From: Rhodanobacter sp. AS-Z3
GTDB taxonomy: Bacteria; Pseudomonadota; Gammaproteobacteria; Xanthomonadales; Rhodanobacteraceae
Direction: 5' to 3'
Length of the DNA stretch: 64,000 bases
NCBI RefSeq assembly: GCF_029224025.1
Contig: NZ_CP119392.1
Span: forward strand, 1,077,001 to 1,141,000
The position numbers and the translations under genes are program-made. Below are positions 44,942 to 56,052 of the stretch, one piece after another (position 1 is the first letter of the stretch; every line of letters starts with the position of its first letter). The notes beneath the pieces were generated by a model. It saw only the letters and a list, made by a program, of their open reading frames with translations, did not search any database and was not told where the DNA came from.

Positions 44942-47900
44942 CTACTCGACCGTCACTCCGCGACGGTTGTCGGTGGAGACCTTGTCGATCAGTTCGTTGT
45001 AGGGGTCGATGCCCGCCAGCGCCGGCTTGCCATCAACCACTACCGTAATCGTGCTGTCGCCATCAGCCAGCACGCGCTTTTCCAGATACAACGGCTTGCC
45101 GTCCCTGCCACCGCCAGGTGAGGCGGCGAATACGCCGACCTCGATCGGGATGTCCGCCTTGGCCTTGGTCTCTTTGCCCTTGCCGTCGACATAGACCTTG
45201 CCCGCGTGCACCTTCAAGGTGACGGCGTATTTGCCATCGGGCAGCTTCTTCGCCGTGGCATCGGTGAGCCGGTTGTCGAACAGGGTGATCTTCCAGAAGA
45301 AGTCATCCAGCAGCGATTTCCATTGCGGCCCGGCCACCTGGTTCAGCGCGTCCATGAATTCCTGCGAGGTGGTGTAAGGCGGTTGCTGGAAGCCCTTGTC
45401 GATCAGGAACTGCTTGAGCATGCCATTGAGCTTCGCTTCGCCCAGATAGTCCTGCAGCGCGTAGAAGATCAGCGAGCCCTTGCGATAGTGGATGTACGGC
45501 TGGTTTTCCACTTTCGCCAACGGTTCCTCGGCCACCGCTTCGGTGGCGCGACCCATGAGATAGGCATCCAGTTCGTATTTCAGGAACTTGTGCATCTGGT
45601 CGGCACCGTACTTGTGCTTCATCACCATCAGCGACGAGTACTGCGCCAGCGATTCGCTGAGCATGGTCGACCCTTGCATGTTCGCGCCGATCACCCGATG
45701 CGCCCACCACTGGTGCGCGACTTCATGTGCGGTGACGTCGTAGACATAGTCGATCTTGGATTTGTCGCGCAGGTCGGCAATGAAACCGATCGATTCGGAG
45801 AACGGAATGGTATTGGCAAACGACTGCGCGAACGCCGCATAGCCCGGAAACTCCAGGATGCGCAACTGCTTGAACTGGTACGGCGTGTAGTTCGCGTCGT
45901 AGTAGTCCAGCGAGTCTTGCGCGCTCTCGATCATCCGGTCCACATTCCAGGCATGCGCCGGGTTGTAATAGACCGAGATGGCCACGCCGTCATGCTCGGC
46001 ATGCTTCACCGCGTAGCGTGCCGACAAATACGCGAAGAAGTTCAGCATCGGTTGCTGCATCTTGTAGTGGAAGTAGTGCCGGCCATTGGCCGTCCATTCC
46101 TTCTGCAAGGTGCCCGGCGCCAATGCGATCTGGTCGGCAGCGGTGGAGACGGTGGTCTCGAAGTCGATCCAGTCCGCATCGTTGCTGATGTAGGTATCGG
46201 CGCGTGCCTTCTGGTCGCCCAGCTTCGGCATCCGCGGCACTTCGGCCGACAAGCCGTACTTGCGCCGGTCGTTGCGGTCGGTGAGCTGGTAGCGCGATTG
46301 GTAACCGAACTGCGGCAGCATGCCGTTATTGAAGAACGTGCCGTTTTGCACCAGGAAGGTGTCACCGGTGTCGTTGGTGAAGCCCTTGGGTGCGTACGCC
46401 AGGGTGAAGTCGAAACTCATCGACGCGCCCGGCGCCAGCGGTGTCTTCAGCCGGTACACGGTAAAGCCCAGATCCTTGTCTTCGCTGACCGTATCGTGCG
46501 GTGCGAAGTCCAGCGACTTCACGGTGAACTCGTCCGTGTAATTTACATACAGCTCGCTGATCGGCGTGTCGTGTTTGTTGACCAGAGTGTAGTGCGCGCG
46601 AATATCGAGCTTGCGCTGGTACGGGTAGATGTCCACGTCGGCCTTGACCGCGGTGATGCGTGGCTGCGGCGCGCCCTCGTATTTTGCATACTTCTTTTCG
46701 TAGTCCGCGCGCTGCACGGTTTTTGCGGTGCTGTTGCGGTACGTGTTGAGCACGTTGGTGTTGTAGTAGATCCATGCGCCGCTGCCGAGGAAGGCGAGTG
46801 CAGCAACCCCAAGCACCGCCATGGAAGGTGCGCGCAGCCGCGCACGCGCTTCGCGCACGCGATCCCGCCACGCATCGTCAGTGCCACGCGCCCAGAACAA
46901 CGCCGCCACCACCAGCATGATTACCGCCAGACAGGCCCAGTAGCCGTCGAACCACAGCGCGCCCTTGAGGAAGTGGCCGAAGCCGTTCATGTCCGAGTAC
47001 GGCACGCTGGGGCCACTGCCGTAGTTGTACAGGTTGTGGTTCCAGTGCAGCAGGCTCAGGCCAACCGAACTTGCCGCGACCCACAAAATGGTCAACAGGT
47101 AGCCGAGGAACTTGTTGTTCGACATCACCTGCAGGAACAGCGTCAGCACCGCGATAAACGCGAACGGAATCACGTTCAGTGCCAGCATGCCCAGATACAG
47201 GCCGGGTTGCAGATGCGTGTAGCCATGCGCGAGCTGCCAGCCGATGCCGACTACGGCGCCGATCAGCAGCATCAGCACGATGATGGTCATCAGTGCACCA
47301 AACTTCGCGGTCAGTGGCACCCAGTTCGGTACCGGGAACGCGTCACTGACTTCGGCCGAGTGCTGGTTGCGCTCACGCCAGACCAGTTCGCCGGCATAGA
47401 AGATCACGATGATGATCAGCGGCAGGCCGAAGCTGCCGTTGATCGCGGTGAGCACCTGATGAGTCACCGGCCACACCGGTGTGCCGTAGACCTGCCCGGA
47501 AACCATCAGCGAAACCAGCATCAACACCAGCGACAGCGCCAGCAGTACCAGTAAGGCCACGCCGCGCACGACGCCGAGCGTATCGAACACGAACTGCGCG
47601 CGCAATTGCTGCAGGTGAATACGCCAGCCGCTGCCGATAGTCACCTTGGGCAAGGCCAGCGCAGCCGTGCCTGCCGGCGGACGCAGCATCGGTGGCTCGG
47701 CGCGCTTCTTGCGACGCGGCAGCTGCAGGCCTTCGCGATTCGGGCGGAACAGCACATATGCCGCCACCAACAGCAGCAGTGCTATGCCAATCCACAACAG
47801 GCGATTGAACAGCAGGACACCTTCGAGCCCGGGCAACAAATGATTGGTCTGGTCGGGCGACCAGTAGCGGGTGACCAGGCCCAGCGTGCGCCCGCCAAAG

Positions 47901-48544
47901 GGGTCCAGCATCGCCGCGACGGTGTGACTGTCGATCTTGCTGCTGAGATAGCCGGTGACGCCAGACAATACGAAATAGGCAATCACACCAATATAAGTCG
48001 CCAGTAGCGAACGCGTGGTCGTCGCCAGCAGGAACAACAAAGCGGCGATGAACAGCATGTTCGGAATCACCATCACGCCGAGCGCCCAGACGTAGCCATG
48101 CCAGCTTGCCGGACCCAGACGTTCTGCATCGATCCACGGCATCACGCTGCCAAGCGCCAGGCCCAGCGCGCAGATCAGCATGATCGCCAACGCCGCGATA
48201 TATCCGGCGGCGAAGCGTCCACCCAGATAGGCACCCCGACTCATCGGGGTGCTGAAGAACATGTCTGAAGTGCGCTGGTCAAAGTCACGCAGGGCAGCAC
48301 CGGCGACGAAAATGGTGACCAGGAAAATGCTCAACACCGTGAGTACGCTCAGCAGCCGCACGATCACCAGCGGCGCATTGCGCAGCACGTTGCCGCTGGC
48401 GCCGCCGGCAATCACCATGTCGGTGCTGGTAAAGGCAAAGGCCAGTGCGCCAAAGGCGACGGCAACAATCCAGAACAGCGGCGCCTTCAGTTGCTGGCGC
48501 AACTCGAAGCGAAGTATCTCGAAAAATGTCGACTGCAAAAACAT
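44942..48544 (-). CDS. ABC-2-type permease fused to a membrane-facing M1 aminopeptidase
   Basis: 1200-residue fusion. Residues about 1-280 and 335-590 are two groups of transmembrane helices like ABC-2 exporter permeases. The C-terminal half (about 600-1200) is an M1-family zinc peptidase: HEVAHQWW at about 940-947 with a Glu ligand in MLSESLAQYSS 18-20 residues later. The canonical GAMEN motif upstream is replaced by an ANTIPFSESIGF-type segment, so exopeptidase N-terminus recognition may be altered. It is 116 nt downstream of, and presumably co-expressed with, the ABC ATPase at 48661. Peptide export or cleavage of an exported substrate is an inference. Confidence 0.88.
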   Translation of the reverse strand: MFLQSTFFEILRFELRQQLKAPLFWIVAVAFGALAFAFTSTDMVIAGGASGNVLRNAPLVIVRLLSVLTVLSIFLVTIFVAGAALRDFDQRTSDMFFSTPMSRGAYLGGRFAAGYIAALAIMLICALGLALGSVMPWIDAERLGPASWHGYVWALGVMVIPNMLFIAALLFLLATTTRSLLATYIGVIAYFVLSGVTGYLSSKIDSHTVAAMLDPFGGRTLGLVTRYWSPDQTNHLLPGLEGVLLFNRLLWIGIALLLLVAAYVLFRPNREGLQLPRRKKRAEPPMLRPPAGTAALALPKVTIGSGWRIHLQQLRAQFVFDTLGVVRGVALLVLLALSLVLMLVSLMVSGQVYGTPVWPVTHQVLTAINGSFGLPLIIIVIFYAGELVWRERNQHSAEVSDAFPVPNWVPLTAKFGALMTIIVLMLLIGAVVGIGWQLAHGYTHLQPGLYLGMLALNVIPFAFIAVLTLFLQVMSNNKFLGYLLTILWVAASSVGLSLLHWNHNLYNYGSGPSVPYSDMNGFGHFLKGALWFDGYWACLAVIMLVVAALFWARGTDDAWRDRVREARARLRAPSMAVLGVAALAFLGSGAWIYYNTNVLNTYRNSTAKTVQRADYEKKYAKYEGAPQPRITAVKADVDIYPYQRKLDIRAHYTLVNKHDTPISELYVNYTDEFTVKSLDFAPHDTVSEDKDLGFTVYRLKTPLAPGASMSFDFTLAYAPKGFTNDTGDTFLVQNGTFFNNGMLPQFGYQSRYQLTDRNDRRKYGLSAEVPRMPKLGDQKARADTYISNDADWIDFETTVSTAADQIALAPGTLQKEWTANGRHYFHYKMQQPMLNFFAYLSARYAVKHAEHDGVAISVYYNPAHAWNVDRMIESAQDSLDYYDANYTPYQFKQLRILEFPGYAAFAQSFANTIPFSESIGFIADLRDKSKIDYVYDVTAHEVAHQWWAHRVIGANMQGSTMLSESLAQYSSLMVMKHKYGADQMHKFLKYELDAYLMGRATEAVAEEPLAKVENQPYIHYRKGSLIFYALQDYLGEAKLNGMLKQFLIDKGFQQPPYTTSQEFMDALNQVAGPQWKSLLDDFFWKITLFDNRLTDATAKKLPDGKYAVTLKVHAGKVYVDGKGKETKAKADIPIEVGVFAASPGGGRDGKPLYLEKRVLADGDSTITVVVDGKPALAGIDPYNELIDKVSTDNRRGVTVE

Positions 48545-48660
48545 CGGTAGTCCCTGTCTGGTTGCCGCAGGAGCCCGCTGGCGGGCGATGCAGTTGATGA
48601 AAGACTCAGTGCAAACGCATCGCGCGCAAGCGGCCTGCTACGACAATGAATCGAGCAAAC

Positions 48661-49545
48661 TCAGGCGGCCTTGGCGGTGGCTTGTGCACGCAAGCGACCG
48701 AAGTAGACGTCTTCCAGATCCGGTACCACCGATTCGAAGCCTTCTTCCGGCAGCGCGTCGGCCAGCACGTGCAACAGGGTGCGGCCGCCGGCCAGCCGGG
48801 TCGACAGGATGTTCATGCGGGCGCGATAGCTGTCGAGCTGGTTCTTGTCGATGCTGCGGCGCCAGACGCGTCCTTCCAGCGAGCGAATCGCCTCGGCCGG
48901 TTCGCCGGTGAGCAGCACCTGGCCCTGGCCGATGATCGCCATACGCGAGCACAGGTCGGTGACGTCTTCCACGATATGGGTGGACAGAATCACCACCATC
49001 CGCTCGCCCAGTTCGGCCAGCAGGTTGAGGAAACGGTTGCGCTCTTCCGGATCAAGCCCGGCGGTGGGTTCGTCGACGATGATCAGGCGTGGCTCGCCGA
49101 TCAGTGCCTGGGCGATGCCGAAGCGCTGCCGCATGCCGCCGGAGTAGGTGCCGAGCTTGCGCTTGCGCACGTCCCACAGGTTGACCTGACGCAGCAGCGC
49201 TTCGACCAGATCGCGCCGCTCGCTTTTCACGGTGACGCCCTTGAGCACGGCGAAGTGATCCAGCATCGCCTCGGCAGAAACTTTCGGATACACGCCGAAT
49301 TCCTGCGGCAGATAGCCAAGCAGCCGTCGCGTGGCCTGCTTGTCGGCGAGCAGGTCCATGCCATCCAGCGTGATCGTGCCCGAGTCCGGGTCCTGCAGTG
49401 TGGCAATCGTGCGCATCAGCGAGGACTTGCCCGCGCCATTGGGCCCGAGCAGGCCGAACATGCCGTTGGGAATGTCGAGCGACACCCCGCGCAGCGCCTT
49501 GACACCGTTGCCATAGGTCTTGGACAAGTCACGTATCGTCAGCAT
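48661..49545 (-). CDS. ABC transporter ATP-binding protein
   Basis: 294-residue ABC ATPase of the ABC-2 (Ccm/Nat-type) exporters. Walker A GPNGAGKSS (about 35-43), signature YSGGMRQRFG (about 133-142), Walker B LIIVDEP (about 153-159) and the switch STHIVEDV are intact. It is the upstream gene of the pair with the fused permease/M1 peptidase and should power it. The C-terminal 70 residues are poorly conserved and may interact with the permease. Confidence 0.95.
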   Translation of the reverse strand: MLTIRDLSKTYGNGVKALRGVSLDIPNGMFGLLGPNGAGKSSLMRTIATLQDPDSGTITLDGMDLLADKQATRRLLGYLPQEFGVYPKVSAEAMLDHFAVLKGVTVKSERRDLVEALLRQVNLWDVRKRKLGTYSGGMRQRFGIAQALIGEPRLIIVDEPTAGLDPEERNRFLNLLAELGERMVVILSTHIVEDVTDLCSRMAIIGQGQVLLTGEPAEAIRSLEGRVWRRSIDKNQLDSYRARMNILSTRLAGGRTLLHVLADALPEEGFESVVPDLEDVYFGRLRAQATAKAA

Positions 49546-49773
49546 GGGTTCCTTCCAGTGCCGCGTGAGGCGGCGTGAGCATGAGGTCAGATTAAGCCAT
49601 CAAGGTTAGCGTGCGCGCCCGCTCAAGGTCATGGATACGGCCGCGCATGGTATGGCCCGATGGTCGCACAAAGCACAATCCGGCATACGCAAGCCGCGCC
49701 CCCTTCGCTATGATTGACAACTTGTATGCAGCCGCCATCCCCGAGCGGCGTGCGATCGCCAGCAGGAGTGATC

Positions 49774-51126
<1,353 letters not shown>

Positions 51127-51137
51127 CAGGCTAGCCG

Positions 51138-52220
51138 GTGCAGGCGACCGTGGCATCGACACTTTTCGACTGGGCGCAGGCACCGACTGCGCCCGTGGCG
51201 ATTCATGAAGGCGTTGAGCAGGTCGGGGATTGGCTAGACCTTTACAAGAGCATCGGTGGGGTCAAGATCTACCTTGGCTCGATCCTGGGTGCGATCCTGT
51301 TGTTTGTGGGGTTTCTGATCGCGACGGCGATTCTCCGGCGGGCGTTGCGCCGCTATGCCGAGCGAAATAGCCAGCTCAATCAGTCCACCCTGTACACCGT
51401 GGAGCGTTTGCTGCACTACCTGCTGCTGCTGATTGGCCTGCTGTGGGCACTGGATGTGGCGGGCATCCCGATGGCGAAGATGACGGTATTCGCCGGCGCG
51501 CTGGGCGTGGGCCTGGGCTTTGGCTTGCAGGCGATCTTCAACAATTTCGTATCCGGCCTGATCCTGCTGTTCGACCGCAGCCTCAAGGTCGGCGACTTTG
51601 TCGAGCTGGCCTCCGGCGTGCATGGCCACGTGCGCGAGATCCGCATCCGCGCCACCCTGATCAGCACCAACGACGACATCGATATCCTGGTGCCGAATTC
51701 CGAATTCGTCACCGGCCGCGTGGTCAATTGGACCTTGCGTGAAGTTGCACGCCGGCAAAAGATTTCGTTCGGCGTGGCCTACGGTACCGACAAGGAGCTG
51801 GTCAAGAAAGCTGCACTGGAAGCTGCCGCCGAAGTGCCGTTCACGCTCAGCATGGAAGGTGCGCGCGCACCGCAGGTATGGCTGACGGGTTTCGGTGATT
51901 CCTCGCTCGACTTCCAGTTGGTGGTCTGGCTCAACGCCGAGGCCACGCGCCGCGTCGGCGCGGTCACTGCCGCCTACTATTGGGCGCTGCACAGTGCCTT
52001 CGAGAAGTACGCCATCGAATTGCCGTTCCCCCAGCGTGACCTGCATGTAAAGAGCTGGGTTGAACCCAGACCGCGCACGGCCAGTGGCAGCATCGAGCTG
52101 ACCGGCGGCAACGGTATGCCCGGCAATGATGCGGCACAAGATGTCGAACGTGATATCGATGATGCTCGTCGTGGTCGCTCAGAACCCACCTATCCCCATG
52201 ATCCGGGCGCCTCCCGCTGA
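51138..52220 (+). CDS. MscS family mechanosensitive ion channel
   Basis: 360-residue channel. Helices occur around residues 35-55, 80-100 and 110-135 with the pore segment GALGVGLGFGLQAIFNNFVSGL, then the MscS beta domain with LKVGDFVELASGVHGHVREIRIRAT and LVPNSEFVTGRVVNW. The start is GTG, 11 nt after the aceF stop. The C-terminus is acidic/Arg-rich and cytoplasmic. Unusually, the gene sits inside the aceF-lpdA operon, only 28 nt before lpdA, so it is expressed with pyruvate dehydrogenase subunits. Confidence 0.93.
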   Translation: MQATVASTLFDWAQAPTAPVAIHEGVEQVGDWLDLYKSIGGVKIYLGSILGAILLFVGFLIATAILRRALRRYAERNSQLNQSTLYTVERLLHYLLLLIGLLWALDVAGIPMAKMTVFAGALGVGLGFGLQAIFNNFVSGLILLFDRSLKVGDFVELASGVHGHVREIRIRATLISTNDDIDILVPNSEFVTGRVVNWTLREVARRQKISFGVAYGTDKELVKKAALEAAAEVPFTLSMEGARAPQVWLTGFGDSSLDFQLVVWLNAEATRRVGAVTAAYYWALHSAFEKYAIELPFPQRDLHVKSWVEPRPRTASGSIELTGGNGMPGNDAAQDVERDIDDARRGRSEPTYPHDPGASR

Positions 52221-52248
52221 CGTCCCGCAACACCAAGGAAACCACACC

Positions 52249-54027
52249 ATGGCCAACACCATCGAAATCAAGATTCCCGACATCGGCGGTCACGGCAACG
52301 TGCCGGTCATCGAAGTGCTGGTAAAGGCTGGCGACACGGTGGCCAAGGATCAGAGCCTGATCACGCTGGAGTCGGACAAGGCGACCATGGAGATTCCTTC
52401 CACTGTTGCCGGCGTGATCAAGGAGCTGAAGCTCAAAGTGGGTGATGAAGTTTCCGAAGGTGCGGTGATTGCCGTTCTGGAAACCGCTGGTGCAGCCAAT
52501 GCTCCAGCCGCACCAGCGGCGAAGACGGAGACGCCGAAAGTCGCGGCTCCCGCACCCGCGGCACCATCGCCCGCGGCACCATCACCGGCTGCTGCCGGCG
52601 CCACCGGTCGCAAGGCCGATATCGAATGCAAGCTGGTCGTGCTCGGCTCCGGCCCCGGCGGCTATACCGCCGCGTTCCGCGCCGCTGATCTTGGCGTCGA
52701 CACCGTGCTGGTGGAACGCTACGGCACGCTCGGCGGCGTCTGCCTCAACGTCGGTTGCATCCCGTCCAAAGCGTTGCTGCACGCCGCCGCCGTGATCGAC
52801 GAGGCCGCTGCGATGGAAGCGCACGGCGTCAGCTTCGGCAAGCCGAAGATCGACATCGACAAGCTGCGTGGCTTCAAGAACAAGGTGGTCGGCCAGCTCA
52901 CCGGCGGCCTCGCCGCGATGTCGAAGCAGCGCAAGGTGCGCACGGTCGAAGGCAATGGCCTGTTCGTCTCGCCGAACGAGCTGGAAGTCCAAACCAGGGG
53001 CGGCGTGAAACTGATCCGCTTCGAGCACGCGATCATCGCCGCCGGTTCCCAGTCGGTGAAGCTGGGCATGTTCCCGTGGGACGACGAGCGCATTCTCGAT
53101 TCCACCCGCGCGCTGGAAATGAAGGACGTACCGAAGAAACTGCTGGTCGTCGGCGGCGGCATCATCGGCCTGGAAATGGCCACGGTGTACGCCGCGCTGG
53201 GTAGCGAAGTGACCGTGGTCGAATTCATGGACCAGATCATTCCCGGCGCCGATGCCGACCTGATCAAGCCGCTGGCCAAACGCCTCGGCAGCCGGCTCAA
53301 GGGTATCCATCTGAAGACCAAGGTGGTCAGCGCCAAGGCCACCAAGAAAGGCATCGAGGTCGGTTACGAAGGCGACAGCATTCCCGAAACCACGCTGTTC
53401 GATCGCGTGCTGGTTTCGGTGGGCCGCTCGCCGAACGGCAGCAAGATCGGCGCGGACAAGGCGGGCGTCGCAGTGACCGATCGCGGCTTCATCAACGTCG
53501 ACTCGCAGATGCGCACCAACGTGCCGCACATCTTCGCCATCGGCGATCTGGTCGGTCAGCCAATGCTGGCGCACAAGGCGACGCATGAGGCGAAGGTGGC
53601 TGCAGAAGTGGTCGCCGGACACAAGAGCCACTTCGACGCGCGAGTGATTCCGTCGGTGGCGTATACCGATCCGGAAATCGCCTGGGTAGGTGTGACCGAA
53701 CGCGAAGCGAAGGAAAAGGGCTTGAAGGTCGGCGTGGGCAAGTTCCCGTGGGCGGCCAGCGGTCGTGCCATCGGCATCGATCGCACCGAAGGTTTCACCA
53801 AGCTGATCTTCGACGAGGAAACCCATCGCGTAGTTGGTGGCGGTATCGTCGGCGTGCATGCCGGTGATCTCATCTCCGAAGTGGCATTGGCGATCGAGAT
53901 GGGTTCGGAAGCGGCCGACATCGGCCTGACGATTCACCCGCATCCCACGCTCAGCGAGTCGGTCGGCATGGCGGCGGAGATCTACGAAGGCACCATCACC
54001 GACTTGTATATGCCGAAAAAGAAGTAG
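52249..54027 (+). CDS. lpdA: Dihydrolipoyl dehydrogenase with N-terminal lipoyl domain (PDH E3)
   Basis: Reoxidises dihydrolipoamide with NAD+. The 592-residue protein begins with its own lipoyl domain (Lys44 in ESDKATMEI) and an Ala/Pro linker, followed by the flavin disulfide reductase: redox pair CLNVGC (Cys165 and Cys170), FAD-binding GSGPGGYTAAF, NAD site VGGGIIGLEMATVYAALGS, and the C-terminal His-Glu dyad in TIHPHPTLSE. The extra lipoyl domain is known in some E3 proteins of this group. AAGGA precedes ATG 52249. The transcript ends at the terminator at 54050. Confidence 0.95.
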   Translation: MANTIEIKIPDIGGHGNVPVIEVLVKAGDTVAKDQSLITLESDKATMEIPSTVAGVIKELKLKVGDEVSEGAVIAVLETAGAANAPAAPAAKTETPKVAAPAPAAPSPAAPSPAAAGATGRKADIECKLVVLGSGPGGYTAAFRAADLGVDTVLVERYGTLGGVCLNVGCIPSKALLHAAAVIDEAAAMEAHGVSFGKPKIDIDKLRGFKNKVVGQLTGGLAAMSKQRKVRTVEGNGLFVSPNELEVQTRGGVKLIRFEHAIIAAGSQSVKLGMFPWDDERILDSTRALEMKDVPKKLLVVGGGIIGLEMATVYAALGSEVTVVEFMDQIIPGADADLIKPLAKRLGSRLKGIHLKTKVVSAKATKKGIEVGYEGDSIPETTLFDRVLVSVGRSPNGSKIGADKAGVAVTDRGFINVDSQMRTNVPHIFAIGDLVGQPMLAHKATHEAKVAAEVVAGHKSHFDARVIPSVAYTDPEIAWVGVTEREAKEKGLKVGVGKFPWAASGRAIGIDRTEGFTKLIFDEETHRVVGGGIVGVHAGDLISEVALAIEMGSEAADIGLTIHPHPTLSESVGMAAEIYEGTITDLYMPKKK

Positions 54028-54049
54028 GCGGCGCAGCAAGAAGCCCAAG

Positions 54050-54077
54050 AGCCCGGACATGATCCGGGCTTTTTTTA
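54050..54077 (+). terminator. Intrinsic terminator of the aceF-mscS-lpdA operon
   Basis: AGCCCGGA - CATGA - TCCGGGCT, an 8-bp perfect stem followed by seven T, starts 23 nt after the lpdA stop. Confidence 0.92.
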
Positions 54078-54213
54078 TCCAGCGTGATTGCGCGCCGTGT
54101 CGAAGCATGCGCGATGTTTGGGCTATCCCGCTTCATGCAACGTTATGGAGGGTTGACCGCTCCGTCACGTCCATCCGTCTATTGATGTGATTCACCAAGA
54201 CGGAGAAAACCGC

Positions 54214-54561
54214 ATGAACAAATCATTGATTTTGACGGCCTCGCTGGCCTTGGCCGTGTCAGCGATCGGCACCATGCCGACGCCTGTGCATGCGCAGGAA
54301 CGTAACCACCGCGTGGTGTGCGAAAACGTGCGAGTCAAACACAATGGGTCGAAGGATGATCACCGCATCATCGGCACCGGTGTAGGTGCGGTCGTAGGTG
54401 GCTTGCTGGGTCATCAGGTGGGTGGTGGCAAGGGCAAGACCTTGGCAACGGTAGGCGGTGCGGTGGCCGGTGGCTATGTCGGCAACCGTGTCCAGAAAAA
54501 CGAGCAGCGCAAGAAAACCTATTACACCACCGAGCGCCGCTGCCACAAAGTCTACGATTGA
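54214..54561 (+). CDS. Glycine-zipper (17 kDa antigen-like) envelope protein
   Basis: A 115-residue exported protein. The signal peptide ends near VHA-QE. A classical glycine-zipper 2TM repeat occupies residues about 50-90 (GTGVGAVVGGLLGHQVGGGKGKTLATVGGAVAGGYVGNR). The C-terminus is basic. The group (SlyB/17 kDa antigen-like) is associated with the outer membrane; no lipobox is seen here. GGAG precedes ATG 54214. Function unknown. Confidence 0.85.
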   Translation: MNKSLILTASLALAVSAIGTMPTPVHAQERNHRVVCENVRVKHNGSKDDHRIIGTGVGAVVGGLLGHQVGGGKGKTLATVGGAVAGGYVGNRVQKNEQRKKTYYTTERRCHKVYD

Positions 54562-54657
54562 TCGGCTCGTACCAGTGGATGCCCGCGTTCATGGGCACTT
54601 GATGAAGAACTATTCGATCAGGCACGTTGGAGACTCAGCCGCCGGAACGTGTAAAAA

Positions 54658-54682
54658 GGAAGCCCGGTTCCCCCGGGCTTCC
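54658..54682 (-). terminator. Intrinsic terminator of the Spy-like gene
   Basis: GGAAGCCCGG - TTCCC - CCGGGCTTCC, a perfect 10-bp stem. On the minus strand it is followed by TTTTTAC, and lies 34 nt beyond the stop of the Spy-like gene. Confidence 0.88.
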
Positions 54683-54715
54683 TGCTTCTACCTCGCAGCA
54701 GTCAAGGCTTTCGAT

Positions 54716-55219
54716 TTACTGGGCCGCGGGCTGCGGATGCTCCGCCCGGAACTGTTTCCACTGGGCGCGACGAGCCTGCGACTGCGCCTTGAACGTGGCC
54801 GCCTGTGCCTGCTGCTGCGGCGTCAGCACTGCATAGATCTGCGCCCGCAGAGTGGCCATCTGCTGCACGCGCTGCTGGGTCGCCTGACCTTCAGCCTGAG
54901 CCAGACTTGCCGCTGCCGACTGATAGCCGACTTGGTTAGGGGTCATCGACTCGAAGGCGCTGCGCTGTGTCCGCAGGGCCTCACGCGAGGACTTGTTCTG
55001 CGTACGGCTGCTGCTGATGATCTGCTTGACGCTGGCCTTCTGCGCGTCGGTGAGGTTCAGCTTGCCCAGCATCATCATCTGGCCGTGGCCGCGCTGGCCG
55101 TGTCCGCCATGGCCGAAGCCGCCGTGTCCCGGGGCGCCAGCGGGGGCCGCCAGTGCGATGGAACTGCCAATGGCCAGTGCCGAGGCCAGGGCCAGGCCGA
55201 GGAGAGTGTTCTTGCGCAT
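54716..55219 (-). CDS. Spy/CpxP-like LTxxQ periplasmic protein
   Basis: A 167-residue periplasmic protein: signal peptide to about AIALA-AP, a Gly/His-rich stretch (HGGFGHGGHGQRGHGQ, possibly metal-binding), then helices containing LNLTDAQKASVKQI and a second LTPQQQAQAATF, the LTxxQ motifs of the Spy/CpxP chaperone family. ATG 55219 has AGAGG 9 nt upstream. It is divergent from an OmpR-type regulator and its kinase, 131 nt apart, strongly suggesting an envelope-stress (Cpx-like) module in which the chaperone is a target or feedback inhibitor. Confidence 0.85.
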   Translation of the reverse strand: MRKNTLLGLALASALAIGSSIALAAPAGAPGHGGFGHGGHGQRGHGQMMMLGKLNLTDAQKASVKQIISSSRTQNKSSREALRTQRSAFESMTPNQVGYQSAAASLAQAEGQATQQRVQQMATLRAQIYAVLTPQQQAQAATFKAQSQARRAQWKQFRAEHPQPAAQ

Positions 55220-55350
55220 GACGTATACCTCTGGGGTGGGGGTTTGTACGCCACTATTTGACGACACCGCTGCGTATATGATCTTTGCGGGTAGGTAAAG
55301 ATCGGTAAAGAACGTGGTGCTGGCGCAACAGCACCGATTGAATGGGTGCC

Positions 55351-56052
55351 ATGCAAACTCCGAACCCTTCTCGCATCCTGATTGCCGACGACGACCGCGC
55401 GTTGTGCCGCCTGCTGGCCGATTACCTGCAGCGCGAGGGCTTCGTGGTGGATCTTGCACACGATGGCGACGCCGCGCTGGCGCGCCTGCGCAATACCGCC
55501 GAACGGCCCGACCTGCTGATCCTCGACGTGATGATGCCGGGCCGCGATGGTCTGGAAACCCTGCGCGAACTACGCATGCAGCATCGGCTGCCAGTGATCA
55601 TGTTGTCGGCGCGCGGCGAACCGGTGGATCGGGTGATCGGCCTGGAACTGGGCGCCGACGACTATTTGTCCAAGCCATGCCTGCCGCGCGAATTGCTGGC
55701 GCGTGTACGCGCGCAGTTGCGTCGGAACGCACCGCCGCTGGCCGGCACGGTGCAGGTCGGCAACCTGCAACTGTTTCCGGGCGAGCGCCGCGCGCAAGTC
55801 GACGAGCAGGACCTGTCGTTGACCGGCGCCGAATTCCTGTTGTTGCTGGGGCTAGCGCAGCGCGCCGGAGAACTGGTCGACAAGGCCAGCCTCACCCGGC
55901 TCGCGCTGGGCCGCGAGATCGAGCGCTTCGACCGCAGCATCGACGTGCACGTCAGCCGCCTGCGCCACAAACTGGCGGATGCGTCGCCGGAGGCGCCGCG
56001 GATCGATTCGGTGCGCGGCTCCGGCTACGTGCTGGTGGCAGCTGCATCATGA
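55351..56052 (+). CDS. OmpR/CpxR-type response regulator
   Basis: 233-residue regulator. Receiver domain 1-115 with acidic DDD pocket and phospho-acceptor Asp59 in LILDVMMPGRDG, Thr/Lys switch residues later (SKPCLPREL), then a winged-helix DNA-binding domain (about 130-230, DLSLTGAEFLLL ... RSIDVHVSRLRHKL). It overlaps the kinase by ATGA. Divergent from the Spy/CpxP-like gene. ATG at 55351 (55342 also in frame) is chosen as it directly begins MQTPNPSRIL. Confidence 0.95.
   Translation: MQTPNPSRILIADDDRALCRLLADYLQREGFVVDLAHDGDAALARLRNTAERPDLLILDVMMPGRDGLETLRELRMQHRLPVIMLSARGEPVDRVIGLELGADDYLSKPCLPRELLARVRAQLRRNAPPLAGTVQVGNLQLFPGERRAQVDEQDLSLTGAEFLLLLGLAQRAGELVDKASLTRLALGREIERFDRSIDVHVSRLRHKLADASPEAPRIDSVRGSGYVLVAAAS

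Noticed and set aside
45206..47554. 782-codon frame antisense to the ABC permease/M1 gene
   Set aside because: Composition is that of a shadow frame; no motif.
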